Made by a program: the position numbers and the translations under genes. A stretch of DNA of 64,000 bases, from assembly GCA_030704615.1 (NCBI GenBank), contig CM060732.1:29059053-29123052 (forward strand), in the 5' to 3' direction. Below, piece by piece: positions 1-11,084 of the stretch (positions are counted from its first letter, which is position 1; each line of letters starts with the position of its first letter). The notes beneath the pieces are model-generated. The model saw only the letters and a program-made list of their open reading frames with translations, had not been told where the DNA came from and ran no database searches. The DNA is from Takakia lepidozioides (lineage: Eukaryota; Streptophyta; Takakiopsida; Takakiales; Takakiaceae).

Positions 1-383
1 GGCACTAGACTGAAATTTAAACTCAGGGCAGGAAGCCTACCTTTGAACAGCAAACAGAAGCAGAGAGGAAAGGGAGAGTGCAACTGCCCGTTGTGTGGGC
101 AATCTGAAGACAGTATTCATTTTCTGATAGACTGTCCGGGGTTCTCTCACCAAAGAGACGCTCTCTTCAAATCTATCAAGGGAATTGTGCCTGTACCCCT
201 GTTTACCAACTTTGAAAGTCTCGAGGCTGAGCGAAAAGCCCAGGCCCTCCTGAGGCCTAGTTTTTGGGCAAATCACATACAGCAGATTGATGCTTGTGTG
301 AAGGGACCCTTTTGTTCCCACTCAAACTGGGCACGGGGTCAATGGCCACAAGGCTACGGCAAACAACGTCTTATGAGTACAAT
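1..383 (+). pseudogene. 3' end of a LINE (non-LTR retrotransposon), copy A
   Basis: The frame from about position 1 encodes the C-terminal tail of a LINE ORF2, with the cysteine/histidine knuckle CPLCGQSEDSIHFLIDCP near residues 16-33 of the open frame at 43-447. The same tail occurs on the minus strand at 30,234-30,934 and on the plus strand at 29,580-29,670, so it is a repeat family. Homology with copy C stops near the string TTATGAGTACAATCT at 371-384, which I take as the LINE 3' end. The 5' part lies outside the window. The open frame runs past the element end into the tandem repeat, so its last residues are not LINE protein. Confidence 0.85.
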
Positions 384-757
384 CTGGCCCCTGATCAGCA
401 AACCCAAATGCGCGCCTCTCATTGACAAAAGAGCAGGCTGGATTTAGCTCACCCTGGCTTTGGAAGGCGACACATGCTGCCCTATCAAGGAAATCAGTGT
501 GGGGACTATGCTGGCCTCCCTTTCGATTGGTCTCTGGCCCCTGATCAGCAAACCCAAATGCGCGCCTCTCATTGACAAAAGAGCAGGCTGGATTTAGTTC
601 ACCCTGGCTTGGAAAGCGACACATGCTGCACTATCAAGGAACTCAGTGCGGGGACTATGCTGGCCTCCCTTGCGATTCTGGCCCCTGATCAAAAAACCCA
701 AATGCGCGCCTCTCATTGACAGAACAGCAGGCTGGATTTCGCTCACCCTGGCTTTGT
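384..757. repeat. Tandem repeat, about 2.5 units of ~147 bp
   Basis: Units begin with CTGGCCCCTGATCA at 384, 534 and 678, giving periods of 150 and 144 bp. Each carries the block AAATGCGCGCCTCTCATTGA. The array starts exactly where the LINE 3' end stops, so it may be LINE 3' tail sequence or an adjacent satellite. The third unit is incomplete. Confidence 0.85.
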
Positions 758-1904
758 CGACAGCCTGGGTGGCCCACAGATTATCAAGTTAATTACAGAT
801 GGGGACTGCACATATACCTTCCAGAATAAGTATTGAAAACAAAGTCCCGCATGAACTTAACCCAACAACTCCATATACAGTCTGACTGTAGTTTCTCAAC
901 AAACTAAAATGGACTTTCAGAAGTTTCGAGGACTTCAGAAAGTCTCTTTTCCCTGCACCAAGCTCCCAAGGAAGGTGGAATGCATGTGTAACCCTGCAGA
1001 AAACTGCAGTACCCTCCTAGTTCCGAGGTTTCTTGTCATCATTCATTCATTCAACCTGGTCCATGACTTTCTTTTGATGATCTTGCATTCACCTTATCTT
1101 CCTCGGAGCATCTTATTACAGTTCTTGGTTCTTTCCCTAGCACTACAACAATAAACTCCCCTTAATGCAGGACTGCAACAGGAGAATGGATAATTTCTAT
1201 ATCTGTTTGGAGACACAAGATAGTTGACAAATCGTAACATTTCTTCAAAATGAAGCAAGTGCAGGATCAATTTTGTTCGAAGCAAGTATGATTGGAATTC
1301 AACAAACAATGTTGATCCAGAATGATCTGATTAAACAAGGACGTGTCTACTCCATTGGTGGAGACTAATAACCATGTTGGGGAAGGCTTGTTGGGAGCAG
1401 GCCACTTGGGGGACCTTACAAGGCAATTCTGAGGAAGATGAGATCCAACATGGGTACCATTCTGTGCTGGAGGAATTCGGTTGAGATGATGGGTATCCAT
1501 TTAGTACTGTAGGCATTGGTTCTCCACATTCGCAAGAACTTACTTTCTCACCAGAGGCGTCTGACCACATTTCAGACTTGCAGCCGGAAGCATTGTGGAA
1601 ATTCGGGAGGATTTACTCAACAATCACTAGGTGCAGTTTTGATTGTCCAACTCTCGTACTCTGGCGGAATGATCATATGGAAGTTTGAAAGATTGGCCAT
1701 GGAAATAATGTGGAAACCTTCCCAGCTCCACTTCAGTAGTAAGACCCACGAGATGAATTCAGACTATTTCTTATGGCTTGAATACGTAGGTTTCGAATCC
1801 ACGGAAATTTCTACTTCTCAAAACTCAAGTTATACCTAGGAACCTCGAGTTGATTGAACTTAACTTACTAGTGCAATCCTGTCGATCACTATCTCTCTCC
1901 CCTT
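758..1904. other. Intergenic stretch without recognisable gene
   Basis: Only short open frames with no recognisable domain, codon pattern or splice structure are present on either strand. I see no repeat shared with other parts of the window. It may hold the promoter region of the host gene that starts at 2,103. Confidence 0.5.
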
Positions 1905-2087
1905 GAGCAGGTAGCCCAGTGGTGGGGTATTTGTTCCTTGCCTGTGCATTTCCTGGGTGATCCTGGGTTCAATCCTTCAATATGTGCCTCAATCGTCCAT
2001 TGGCCCCTTGGTGGGCTGTGAGTTGAGCAGTGTAAATTCACTGGACGTTAAAGAAACTTCTTTATCTTTATCTCTCTCTCTCTCTCG
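1905..2087 (+). repeat. tRNA-derived SINE-like element with TC-rich tail
   Basis: A Pol III A-box-like TAGCCCAGTGG at 1,912-1,922 and a B-box-like GGTTCAATCC at 1,966-1,975 make a tRNA-like head. The body ends in GGACGTTAAAGAAACTTC (2,043-2,060) followed by a TTTATC/TC tail to 2,087. The layout of head, body and simple-sequence tail is that of a SINE. The element ends 16 bp before the start codon of the next gene, so it probably forms part of that gene's 5' UTR or core promoter. I did not find a second copy in the window, so the call rests on the Pol III boxes and tail. Confidence 0.55.
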
Positions 2088-2102
2088 CCCGACTCGTAAT
2101 CT

Positions 2103-5100
2103 ATGGTCATGGCACTCTCGGTCACGAGTGCATTCAGCAAGCATTCTGTGTACCTCACGAAGATCCCTGCAGGCCCAGTTCCATCACCGAAGTTGGCTGG
2201 CTCACTCGTATTCCTTTCTTCAAAACTTCATTCGAGAATCTTGTCATCTTCACCCTACCCTGTACAGAATCTCTCAGTGTCTCTCAAATGCTCTGTAACT
2301 GCTGACAACAGCGAGCCGTTTGATTCTTCAGCCGATGGTCATAAGCAAGCCAGCTCATCTCTAGGTGGTGAGAGCTTGGAGCTGCCTATATCCGATAGTG
2401 AGGTTGCAAACGTCGTTTCGAATTGTGAACCCGGAATAACGAGTCCGTCTACAGAGCCACCTTCTACTAAAAACCCATCTTTGAAGACTTCTGGAATCCA
2501 ACACCCATCTTCAGAGAATGATGGAAATTCAAACCCAGAGCAGGCCATCAGTAAGCAAAGCTATGACCCAGCTGGTAACCAAGGTCAACATCCATCGGTG
2601 GTCGAGGAGAGTGGGCTAGACAATCAACAGCTGCAATCATCTCTCTCCGCATTATCACAATCTCTGGCACTACTCTCCGCAACACTTAATGAGGTGTCAG
2701 CTGCAGTGCAGCTGGTTGCTAGAGCCGTGGAGTCGAGGACCTCGCCCGCGAAGGCACCACGCTCTGTACTGGAAAGTAGATTACAAGGACCTGCACGACC
2801 GGACATCTCTTCTCCGCCGGAGCCCTGGGACCAGCCAAAGTCTACAAATGGTCAGGTACACACATGTTTTCCTCATATTGTGTTGAACGGGGATTATTAA
2901 TACTACCATGGCCTGTCAGCGCTTATTTAGTGTTATCTTGGAGTTGATGCTCCTTCAGTGAGCGTGATTTCGCCATAGGACTGGCAATGAAGATTTTCGG
3001 AGTATGCTCCAGGTAAACTTGAATTTCAAGATCTTAACAAGTTTTGATGCAATGGACATCTACATATACATTTCTTGATACGCGTATGGCCTTCGGATCA
3101 ACGACCTCCCACTGCTGTCCGCTCATCGTACTCGCCTCTACAAGAGTGTCCAATCACTAGACTGTTTGGAAAGGCGTGAGTGTTGATACGTTTTGCTCTT
3201 ATAAGGAAAGTGATTTTGGCAGGCCTCTGCAAATGTCGTAGAGAGATCAGGACGACCAGACGACCATGTAATGGAACAATTAGCAGATCAAAATGCAAAA
3301 GCTCACAAGCTCGCATACCGCGTGCAGCAAGCTTTTATTCAGGCTCGAATTGATGGCCTGGGTAAACCCTTCGAGGTTTTGCTCTCACTTAGTTCATTGA
3401 TCAATTGCTATCTCCGTTTGTTATTTATTTTCCATCCCCTTCTCTTCCTTGAGGTTGTTACTTGTTGCTCACGGTTTGTCTTCCTTGCATTCTATGTGAT
3501 TTGTGGGTTCATTGATAGTGGCCTGTCAGCAACAATTGATCTGCGTGCAGCACGGAGAGAGGAGAGGTGTATTCATAGACCTTTGCGGGGCATATGGCCA
3601 TGGATTTTACCCTTCTATGAGAGTCAAGGCAAGCATATATCAAGGGGGTGGTGGGGTTGCTGGATTTTGTTTTTGCCCAGTATTAGAGTCTGATAAGGAA
3701 GGTTGGCGGTTTGGACTGGGTAGCTTGCACTGGAAGACTTTGCATTGACGTGTATAGAAGCACATGAGGCTGGTATCGGACTGAAAGAGCTTCAGCTTCA
3801 ACTTATATTGGCAGAGGGAGCCTTGTCTGGTGCATTTGCAGTACACTCCCTGCGCTCCACCACAGACCCCTTCATGAGAGAGGTGAGCAATTTGAACAGT
3901 AGAGAGTTGGTATTAACTTGCTAATCAAGCAGGACCCACTCAAGAGAACCAGTAGCAGTTGCTCTGCCAAGATGTCCAGAACACTGCATTGAAATTGTTG
4001 TGTTCAAGAAGTTCAAAGCAAATGAGGACTTTTGGGAAGCTTTTGTGTTGGATTTCATGGCTGGAGAGTAGAGGGAGAGGGAGAACAACAGAAACTGGTG
4101 TGATCATAAGAAGGTTTACACAGGATTCTTCTGCTTGCAGGAGGGTAGGATCCGGTCATCGTGGGTCCGTTTGGTCTACACAACATTGGCTGAGGTAAAC
4201 CTCTTCATCTTTATTGATATCAGTGGTATGTATGATTTTATGAAGTATTCTTTTCATCATTGTAATGGGGGACTGTTTATCATTAGTCTTGAGTTGAGAC
4301 GTGGGGGTTTCTGACCCACTCAAATCAACTTAAGTGGCCTGATAGTCGAGATAACTAACAAGGTCTGTTATGGCACCCCCGGAAGGTTGAAGACATGAGT
4401 CGGACAACTGACCAAGCCAGCATCTTGGGAGAGAACAAGGAGCAGCCTGATCCTTCAGACCTATTTGTGAAACAGGTATGCACATAGAGGAGCTTACTCA
4501 TATAAGGCGCACTGGGTTGCAATCTCCTCTGGCCATGTAACTAACAAAAAAGTAGGGGGTGGGAATATTACGGAGATAGCATCAAAGGAGCCTATCACTA
4601 TGGAGTCAGACACCGGGATGTTTGGTGTGAAAGTCATCATCAATCTCAGGGCTTGGTTTTTGGTTTGAGGAAATGCTTTGTTGGGCTCTAAGCCAGCTCG
4701 GAATTCTGACCAATTTACACACAGAAGTGCATTACGGGTTCTAGACCTTTTTTGTTTCAGAATTATCATGTGACAATGAGCTTGACCTTTGTATGGTTAA
4801 AGTCCAGCATTTATTAGCAATCAGAATGCACATATGGGTGATGAGTTTGCGTGGTACCCTGTGTTAGGTGATAAAGATGGCACAAGAGGGGTTGGATCTT
4901 GAACAAGTCAGGTTGGAGCAGGTACAGTCTTTAGCACTCATTTCATATAATCAGGTTGATCACTACAGTGGAGTAGCGAGAGTAAGAAGTAGAGTTCTGG
5001 GTCCAGGTCTCCAGGAAACCCTTAATCAAGCGTCTGAGCAGGATTTCTAAAGTTCCTGCATAATTTAGACCCAGGAAGCCCACAGATAACAGCATCGAAG

Positions 5101-5282
5101 GAAAGTCTTTTGGATTGAGAATCGAAAAGCCCTCTTCTCAGGAGGCCAACTGCTTTACTGTATTATGAAGTGGTACTCAGTTAGTCATGACATAAGCATG
5201 ACATTGATTCCAGGAATACTTGCTGGAGCCCTCGTTCCTTGCCAGAGATGTGAAACTGGGATGTGATTGCACTCCTGATTGA
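2103..5282 (+). CDS. Nine-exon host gene, probable plastid-targeted protein of unknown function
   Basis: Exon 1 (2,103-2,855) starts with a Ser-rich, acid-poor leader typical of a chloroplast transit peptide, followed by a Ser/Pro/Glu-rich linker and a Leu/Ser helix near residues 175-200. It ends at CAG|GTACAC. I infer further exons at 3,223-3,361, 3,519-3,628, 3,724-3,882, 3,933-4,067, 4,141-4,194, 4,386-4,475, 4,868-4,921 and 5,214-5,282 (stop TGA). Exons 1-4 and 6-9 join in phase with AG/GT borders; the exon 3 donor appears to be GC (AAG|GCAAGC). Exon 5 has a convincing frame (containing PEHCIEIVVFKKFKANEDFW) that is one base out of phase with the visible splice sites, so its borders are wrong or it carries an indel. 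I do not recognise the family. It is the only apparently functional host gene in the window. Confidence 0.6.
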
Positions 5283-6484
5283 AAGTTTAGACAGCCAGAA
5301 AAAGATCTGACTTTATGGTTGTCAACCTGCAGATCAAATCAGGACCCACAACCTCAGGATCAGTGAAGGCCATGAGACAATGCCACTACTTGATTCTTTT
5401 AACGTACGGGAAGGCACTGGAGAGACGGCAATCTTGATTCCAGTGTCATGTACAACACTACCTGATAGCTTGGTGTTCTGCTATTCATGTGCAGAACATG
5501 TTGTAACATGAGGACATGAGTACATGTTTTGTCCACGAAACATGAAAATGCAGGTGCTGGTGGATGACATGCAGTAGATTGCACTGCAGGGTTGTGTGTG
5601 ATTCCCAGAGGCTGTTGTCACAAAGACTTTCTCAAGTAGTCTCAGGTATGGAGACTGTCGTACCATGAATCCCTCCAAAAAGCTGTGATAAGGAACTGGA
5701 GCAAATATCAGCGTAGCATTTTAAGCCAGCCCGTAACCATCTCTGTGTCTGTTTGGAAGCTTGTCAGTGTGTTATTGTCCAGAACTCTCACATCTAGTGT
5801 TCTTGCCAAGTTTCCCTGATAAACCTCCCATCCAGAAAATAGGAACAATGCAACCGACATTCAAGTTTGGTGGTGCCAACAAGGCAGAAAATTTGGAAAC
5901 CAGAGAATGTTAGGTGCAAATTTTTTGTCTATTCTACAATTTGGCAGATGTCGCTACCTGCATCAAGATGTGAGTTCGAGTATATTCTTCCAGTTTTCAT
6001 TCTGATATCTATATGGTGGCTCAAGATTCCCAATTTATCAAACTTGTAAGGCACTTGGTTTAGTCCTTAGTGCATTTTGGTTTCATGTTAATGCATGCAT
6101 TGCTTTTCTTGGAATATTCTGTCCTCTATCCTTTCCGAATTCCAACTACCTGAGCCTCCTCAACCCATTCCCCACACCTAGAGTGGGGCTCATCATCTCA
6201 CTTGACACATGGGACCAAATAAAGTCCCAATACTTCAAAAATACAAAAATGTGAATATAGGAGATAAATCAATATAATATTTTTACTTGGCCCACCCCTG
6301 AAAAGAACAGTAACAGTAAGGCGTAGTGGCTCCTAGTTACGTTGGCCCCGGCCGGAGTATTTTCTTTCTCTCTCTCTCTCTCTAATTTGTTACTAACCAT
6401 GCATAAACACATGAGAGTCATTTCTTTTATTGGAGAAGGATCTTTACCTCTGGAAATAGTCCTTAAGAAATAATCCTTAACCCT
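5283..6484. other. Intergenic DNA downstream of the host gene
   Basis: No convincing coding frame. A (TC)n microsatellite lies at about 6,362-6,383. The first few hundred bases should hold the 3' UTR and polyadenylation signal of the nine-exon gene, but I cannot place them. Confidence 0.4.
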
Positions 6485-6499
6485 TAAGCGATGAGAGCT

Positions 6500-6720
6500 G
6501 TTTTCGCTTTAGCTTGTTGGTAAGGTAATTGCAATGTAGGCGGCAGATTCTGGGTTTGATTCTTGATGGGAGACTATGGTAGTGGGACCCGGATACGGGT
6601 ACCCCAATTGGTGTAATCCTCTTGCAGTGTAGCCCAGGTACTGGTATCCCAATCGGTGTAACCCTATGTAACCCCAGTCTCTCATGTAACTCTTCCTAGT
6701 CCATTTTATACTTAGTCAAA
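6500..6720 (+). repeat. Second tRNA-like SINE candidate
   Basis: A-box-like TAGCTTGTTGG at 6,510-6,520 and B-box-like GGGTTTGATTC at 6,552-6,562 are spaced as in tRNA promoters. The body contains an internal duplication (GGTACCCCAATTGGTGTAA near 6,598 and GGTATCCCAATCGGTGTAA near 6,644). No poly-A tail is visible. It is not similar in body to the repeat at 1,905. Confidence 0.4.
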
Positions 6721-7317
6721 TTTGGGCTGAGTCAAATTTCGAGATGAACCCTTCACCACATAACCCTTCACCACATAATATTTCATTGCTTTTCATATGG
6801 AAAACAGGTATGTGAGCTAGGGGAGGCCACTTCCAAATATTCCGGTATTACGTGCAAAACAAATATGGGGTACAATATATTATTGGCAGATAAAATTTAT
6901 AAAACAATTACAAATAAATATGGGTACCAATAAATCGTGGTTTCAAATTTTTAAATTAATGTAGGCTGTGAAATATAGAAGCTTTTTATTTTTATTTTAC
7001 AACTACCACTAAGGGTCTTGATAAATACCTGGGACACATGTCGTCTAGTTACTGGTTTATCAGGTGGACTAGACTAGTCATATGTGTACAATTTCTAAGT
7101 TCTAGGATGAAAATTGCGAACAAGGGCAGATGTTCATCTAGTTTTTCCATATGAGTAGGGTTGCGTGAAGAAACGAGAGAGGGTAACATGTCGTGTGGTG
7201 TTGATGCTCTCAGTTTGACACTGAATTTTTTTCTTGGCAGATCGCGTTCTCTTGTTTTGTGCTTGTAACGGCGTACTTAGGTTTCTCCTGCTCATTGTGG
7301 CAACACAACTTGCTTTA
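6721..7317. other. AT-rich spacer without gene
   Basis: No coding frame or repeat that I can recognise. It forms the left flank of the Ty3/gypsy copy 1, whose homology to copy 2 starts abruptly at 7,318. Confidence 0.5.
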
Positions 7318-7402
7318 TGTCGTGCGCATACATATCGCTACACAACTACATCGCTGTCCAAACCACACCATACATATATGCACAATAAAGTAGTCTGCCA
7401 CA
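7318..7402 (-). repeat. 85-bp 3' terminal block (block X) of the methyltransferase retroelement
   Basis: It begins TGTCGTGCGC and ends TCTGCCACA on the plus strand, so it has TG...CA ends. It occurs again at 24,513-24,597 and 24,957-25,041. It sits directly beyond a G-rich polypurine tract on the minus strand, the place of a 3' LTR start. It is shorter than any usual Ty3/gypsy LTR and I cannot find it at the element's 5' end. Confidence 0.6.
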
Positions 7403-7662
7403 ATCGCCCCCTAGCTGGTGGGATAGGTCCCTCTACCTCCAGATAGCTACAAGATGTAATAGCCACAGCCGTACTAAGTCCTCTATCACTGTCCCTATTG
7501 TACTCAAACTCTATAGACCAAGAGGCCGGGTACAAGAGTAGCCCCATCGTTAGTCGCCATCTTGCAATCTGTGAACTTGAGCCAGGACCTCGTGTGTTCA
7601 AGGTCTCCTAGTAGCTGGGCCTTGCGTTGCTTGTTAGTCTCCCATGGTTGTATCCACTCCCA

Positions 7663-7965
7663 CTATCCAATGCATTGTGGACATAACCAATCCCCATCTG
7701 GAACCATCTCAAGAGGTGGAGTCAAGCACCCCATATGCCAACCTCTAGAGCATCGATCACACACCAGCATGGTGGCTGCCCCTTTAGCAGACCCACACAA
7801 CATGCACCTCAAACCTGCAGATACCACTGCCAGGTTTGGGTCAATCCTGCCATCGACATTCGGAAGGTGACATGGCGCACAATTACGCACATGGTCCTTC
7901 CAAGTGATGCCATCCCGACCCTCCAAGACCAAGACGCCTGAGGGCAAGACCTCTCGAACCCTCAA
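7663..7965 (-). pseudogene. Integrase C-terminus with PHD finger (copy 1)
   Basis: After an integrase tail with the GDYVYLQ-type motif (about 8,060) the frame continues into a complete C4HC3 PHD finger: CMLCG, CDRC, WHMGC and WLCPQC (about 7,810-7,670). PHD fingers bind histone H3 tails, so this domain sits where chromoviruses carry a chromodomain and may steer integration. Copy 2 keeps the same cysteine/histidine set at 25,302-25,450. The protein ends within about 20 residues of the last cysteine. The copy 1 frame is separated from the core integrase by frameshifts. Confidence 0.85.
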
Positions 7966-7999
7966 ATAACACGTCCTGCAGTCACATCCAGGGTCGTAG

Positions 8000-9286
8000 G
8001 AGCAGTCTGCTGCAGATAGACATAGTCACCAGGGTTGAATCTCCGAACCCCAGGACGATAGCCCCCACCACGTATGGTAGCATACCTCAACGTATCACGG
8101 TGTTGTGCAATGGCAAGGTTCTCGAAAGCCATAGGCATGACTCTCTTGAACAACTCTGCACGCTGCTCACATGCACGTGCCCCACACGTCCGGATCGTCA
8201 AGGTTAAGAACTGTAGCATAGCAGCTTCTCTGCGAATGGATGTAGGCAAATCCGGCTCTCGGCCAAGAGAAGAAAGTATGGTGAGAAGAGGCAAGTGATG
8301 CTTGCTTGCTGAACCTGTAGCCCATGGCTAACCAGGGTAACTGAAGGTCCCAATCTCCTAGGTGTCCCTTCTGCAAGCCATACTTGCGCAAACCCCTCTT
8401 CACTGTCTGAACAACTCTCTCTGCCAAGCCATCAGGCTTCAGGATGATCCCGAGAAGTGGTGCGGTGGTCTATCAAGGCCTTGTCACACAAAGCCTGAAA
8501 CTCCCCCAAGAACTCTCTCCCTTGGTCCGTGAGTACCTCAGCTGGAGCACCGAATCGGCTAAGCACACAATCCAGGAATGCATACGCAGCTCCCTCACTA
8601 GCCTTATCAGGCAATGGAACCAATTCAATCCACTTGGAGAAGTGCTCCACCATCACCAACACGTACTTGTTGTGGCGCATGGTCAGTGGCAACGGCCCTG
8701 CGAAGTCAAGACTCCACCTGTAGCCCAATCCCATGATCGGAAGAGGGTGCAATTGTGGAGTAGGGGCGTTGAATGAAGCACGCACCCTGTCACACACCAT
8801 GCACCTAGCCACAAATTGTTGCACCTCTGTGTGCATACCACGCCACCAATACTGCCCCTGCAGTAGACTATGAGTGCGTCGCACCCCAAAATGCCCCAAC
8901 TCCTCATGGGCATGCCGCACTAACCGTGCCCGCTGTGTTGGGTGAGGCACAATCCTCACTCGACCATCCTCCCACACTCGGAGCAGGTGTGTCCCCTCCC
9001 ACCTGAACCTCTTGGCTCGTTGTAGGATCCGATCCCTCTCCTTGGCAGTCATAGTGGCTGCCGTGTCTCCACTGCGGAGGTAGTCCAACACAACTGAATC
9101 CTCATGTATATCTTTGGCGCCACCCTGCTCATTGCTGGCCTCAGGGTCCTCAGACACTTGATCTACAGTCATCCCTGTTGTAGGTCCAACCTGGCCTTCC
9201 GCTGCCAAGATACACAGAAATGCAGATGCATGCCATCCGGGCACCATCTCCTCGTCCGTCTCACCATGCCCGAGCTCCAGTGTCAT
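8000..9286 (-). pseudogene. Integrase (copy 1), frameshifted
   Basis: The 9,286-8,432 frame has the N-terminal zinc-binding HHCC module (HAHEELGHFG ... CMVCDRC-like CMVCDRV) and the catalytic core with D at WSLDFAGP and D at EVLTDQGREF. The frame then shifts; 8,427-8,167 continues the core helix (AERVVQTVKRGLRKYG) and 8,294-7,962 gives the C-terminal part. At least two indels break it. The catalytic third acidic residue should lie near the HPEADGLAE junction, where a frame change is seen. Confidence 0.85.
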
Positions 9287-9899
9287 CCTGCTGGCTCGTG
9301 CATGGATTGCGACTCAACCCATCTGCATTTCGATTGACCAAACCCGGTCGATGCACCACCTGAAAGTCATACTCTTGAAGGATGAGTGCCCACCGTGCAA
9401 GCTTCCCCGTAAGCTTGTCTGACTCCATCAACCACTTGAGTGGTTGGTGATCCGTGACAAGGGTGAAGAGATTGCCGTATAGATAGCACCTGAAGTGTGC
9501 CACGGCCCACACTGCAGCTAAGCATTCTCCCTCATATGAGCTATACTTAGACTCTGCAGCATTGTTCGAGCGACTAGCATAAGCCACTACGAACTCTCTT
9601 CCCTCATCATCCACCTGTGTGAGCACCGCTCCAAGCCCCAGCATGCTCCAATCTGTATGCAGCTGAAAAGGACGCCCCCTGATAGGTCGTCTCAAGATAG
9701 GCGCCGAGGTCAACCTCGCCTTGAGCTCTTGAAAAGCTTGTTCTTGCTCATCTTCCCACTGCCACTCCTGGTCCACCTTGGTCAGCTTGGTTAGAGCCTT
9801 TGCAATGGCACTAAATCCCTTAACAAACCGTCTGTAATAGTTTGCTAACCCCATGAAAGCTCGAACTCGGCTCACATCCGTGGGGTGGAACCTGTGCAA
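9261..9899 (-). pseudogene. RT connection and RNase H domain (copy 1)
   Basis: The frame starts with the RT connection motif FMGLANYYRRFVKGFSAIAK and continues into RNase H: HTDWSMLGLGAVLTQ (first catalytic Asp), ASRSNNAAESKYSSYEGECL (Glu), LVTDHQPLKWL (Asp) and RNADGLSRNP (Asp). These are the usual Ty3/gypsy RNase H landmarks. It overlaps the integrase frame end at 9,261-9,286, consistent with an indel joining the two. Confidence 0.85.
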
Positions 9900-10636
9900 T
9901 GGACTCTACCTTAGTCTGCTGTACCCCCAATCCTCCAGGATATATCATGTGACCCAGGTACTCAATCTGGTTGTGGAAAAACTTGCACTTGCCCGGATGT
10001 AACTTCAATCCGTGCGTCCTCAAGCGCTCAAATACCCCTGAAGGTGTCTCTCATGCTCCTCCACCGTAGCACTAAAGATGATGATGTCATCTATGTAGCA
10101 CCGAGCAAACTCCACCCCTGCTAGAATCCTGTCCATGACTCTTTGAAACTCAGCGGGAGCGTTTTTAAGCCCAAATGGTAAGAATCGCCACTGGTATAGG
10201 CAATCCTTCCGTGCTCATTGATCCCCCAGAATGCCGTCTTTTGCTTATCCGCCTCCTTGATCGGCAACTGGTGATATCCGGATCGTAAATCCAACGTGCT
10301 AAAGACCTTGGAATGCCCAATGGCATCAAAGATCTCCTCTGGTGTTGGCATGGCATACCTATCGGACTTGGTCTGACGATTTACAGGCCGGTAATCACCG
10401 CACATACGTCTCTCCGTCCAATTGCCATAGACATCCTTCTTAGCTGGCATCACTGTGGCTGAAGCATACTCTCCACCAGAGAGCTCCACCAAACCTGCCT
10501 CCCAGAGATCTTGAGTCCTCATCTGAATCAAAGACCTCTCCATGTCACTGTATCTATAGGGTCTCCGAAAGATTGGCGTGTCAGTGGCCAACTCAATACG
10601 GATCTCTTGACCCTTCAGTGCTCCCAAGTCCTTCAA
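9820..10636 (-). pseudogene. Reverse transcriptase (copy 1), frameshifted
   Basis: The 10,636-10,121 frame shows the start of the palm: RRMCGDYRPVNRQT and [15 protein letters not shown]. The frame is then lost near 10,190. The catalytic YIDD box is readable in a second frame near 10,090 (plus strand ATGATGTCATCTATGTA) and the thumb continues in 10,023-9,820. Copy 2 has the same domain uninterrupted at 34,293-35,294. Confidence 0.85.
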
Positions 10637-11084
10637 ACTGAAGGCAAAGCAATTCCTGTAAGCCCTCAGGAACCGCCGTATACGTCGTCTCTCTCCTCCG
10701 GTGACAATGGGTCCAATATCAGGCTCCCAATTGTCCTCCGTAACTGCAACCTTAAGTCCAGTGGGCTTAGAGGTAGAGGACGCGTCCCGTGGTTGCTATG
10801 CTGCAACCTCTTGAGCAGTACCCCTTCCTGCTCAGTCAATGACAAGGCCTCATCCTGCCCCATCATCTCATCATTGAGAACCTCCTCATCCCGAGAAGAA
10901 TCCCCAACCTCATCCATCACAGCTGCCTTCGCTGCCAACTCCCTCTGAACCTCGAGCACCTCCCACATGTGCCATGGATGTCTACACCTCGTGGTCCTCA
11001 CCGGCTCGCCCCCACTCGCTGCCTGTACCGTCTCGGTAGGCAGAGAGACCATCAAGGGAAGTGCACTCCGCACTCTACGTTGCT

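Noticed and set aside
9104-9337. Plus-strand ORFs over the retroelement (for example 9,104-9,337, 10,511-10,948, 13,739-14,179)
   Set aside because: They are antisense shadows of gag-pol; they have no own motifs and differ between copies by frame breaks.
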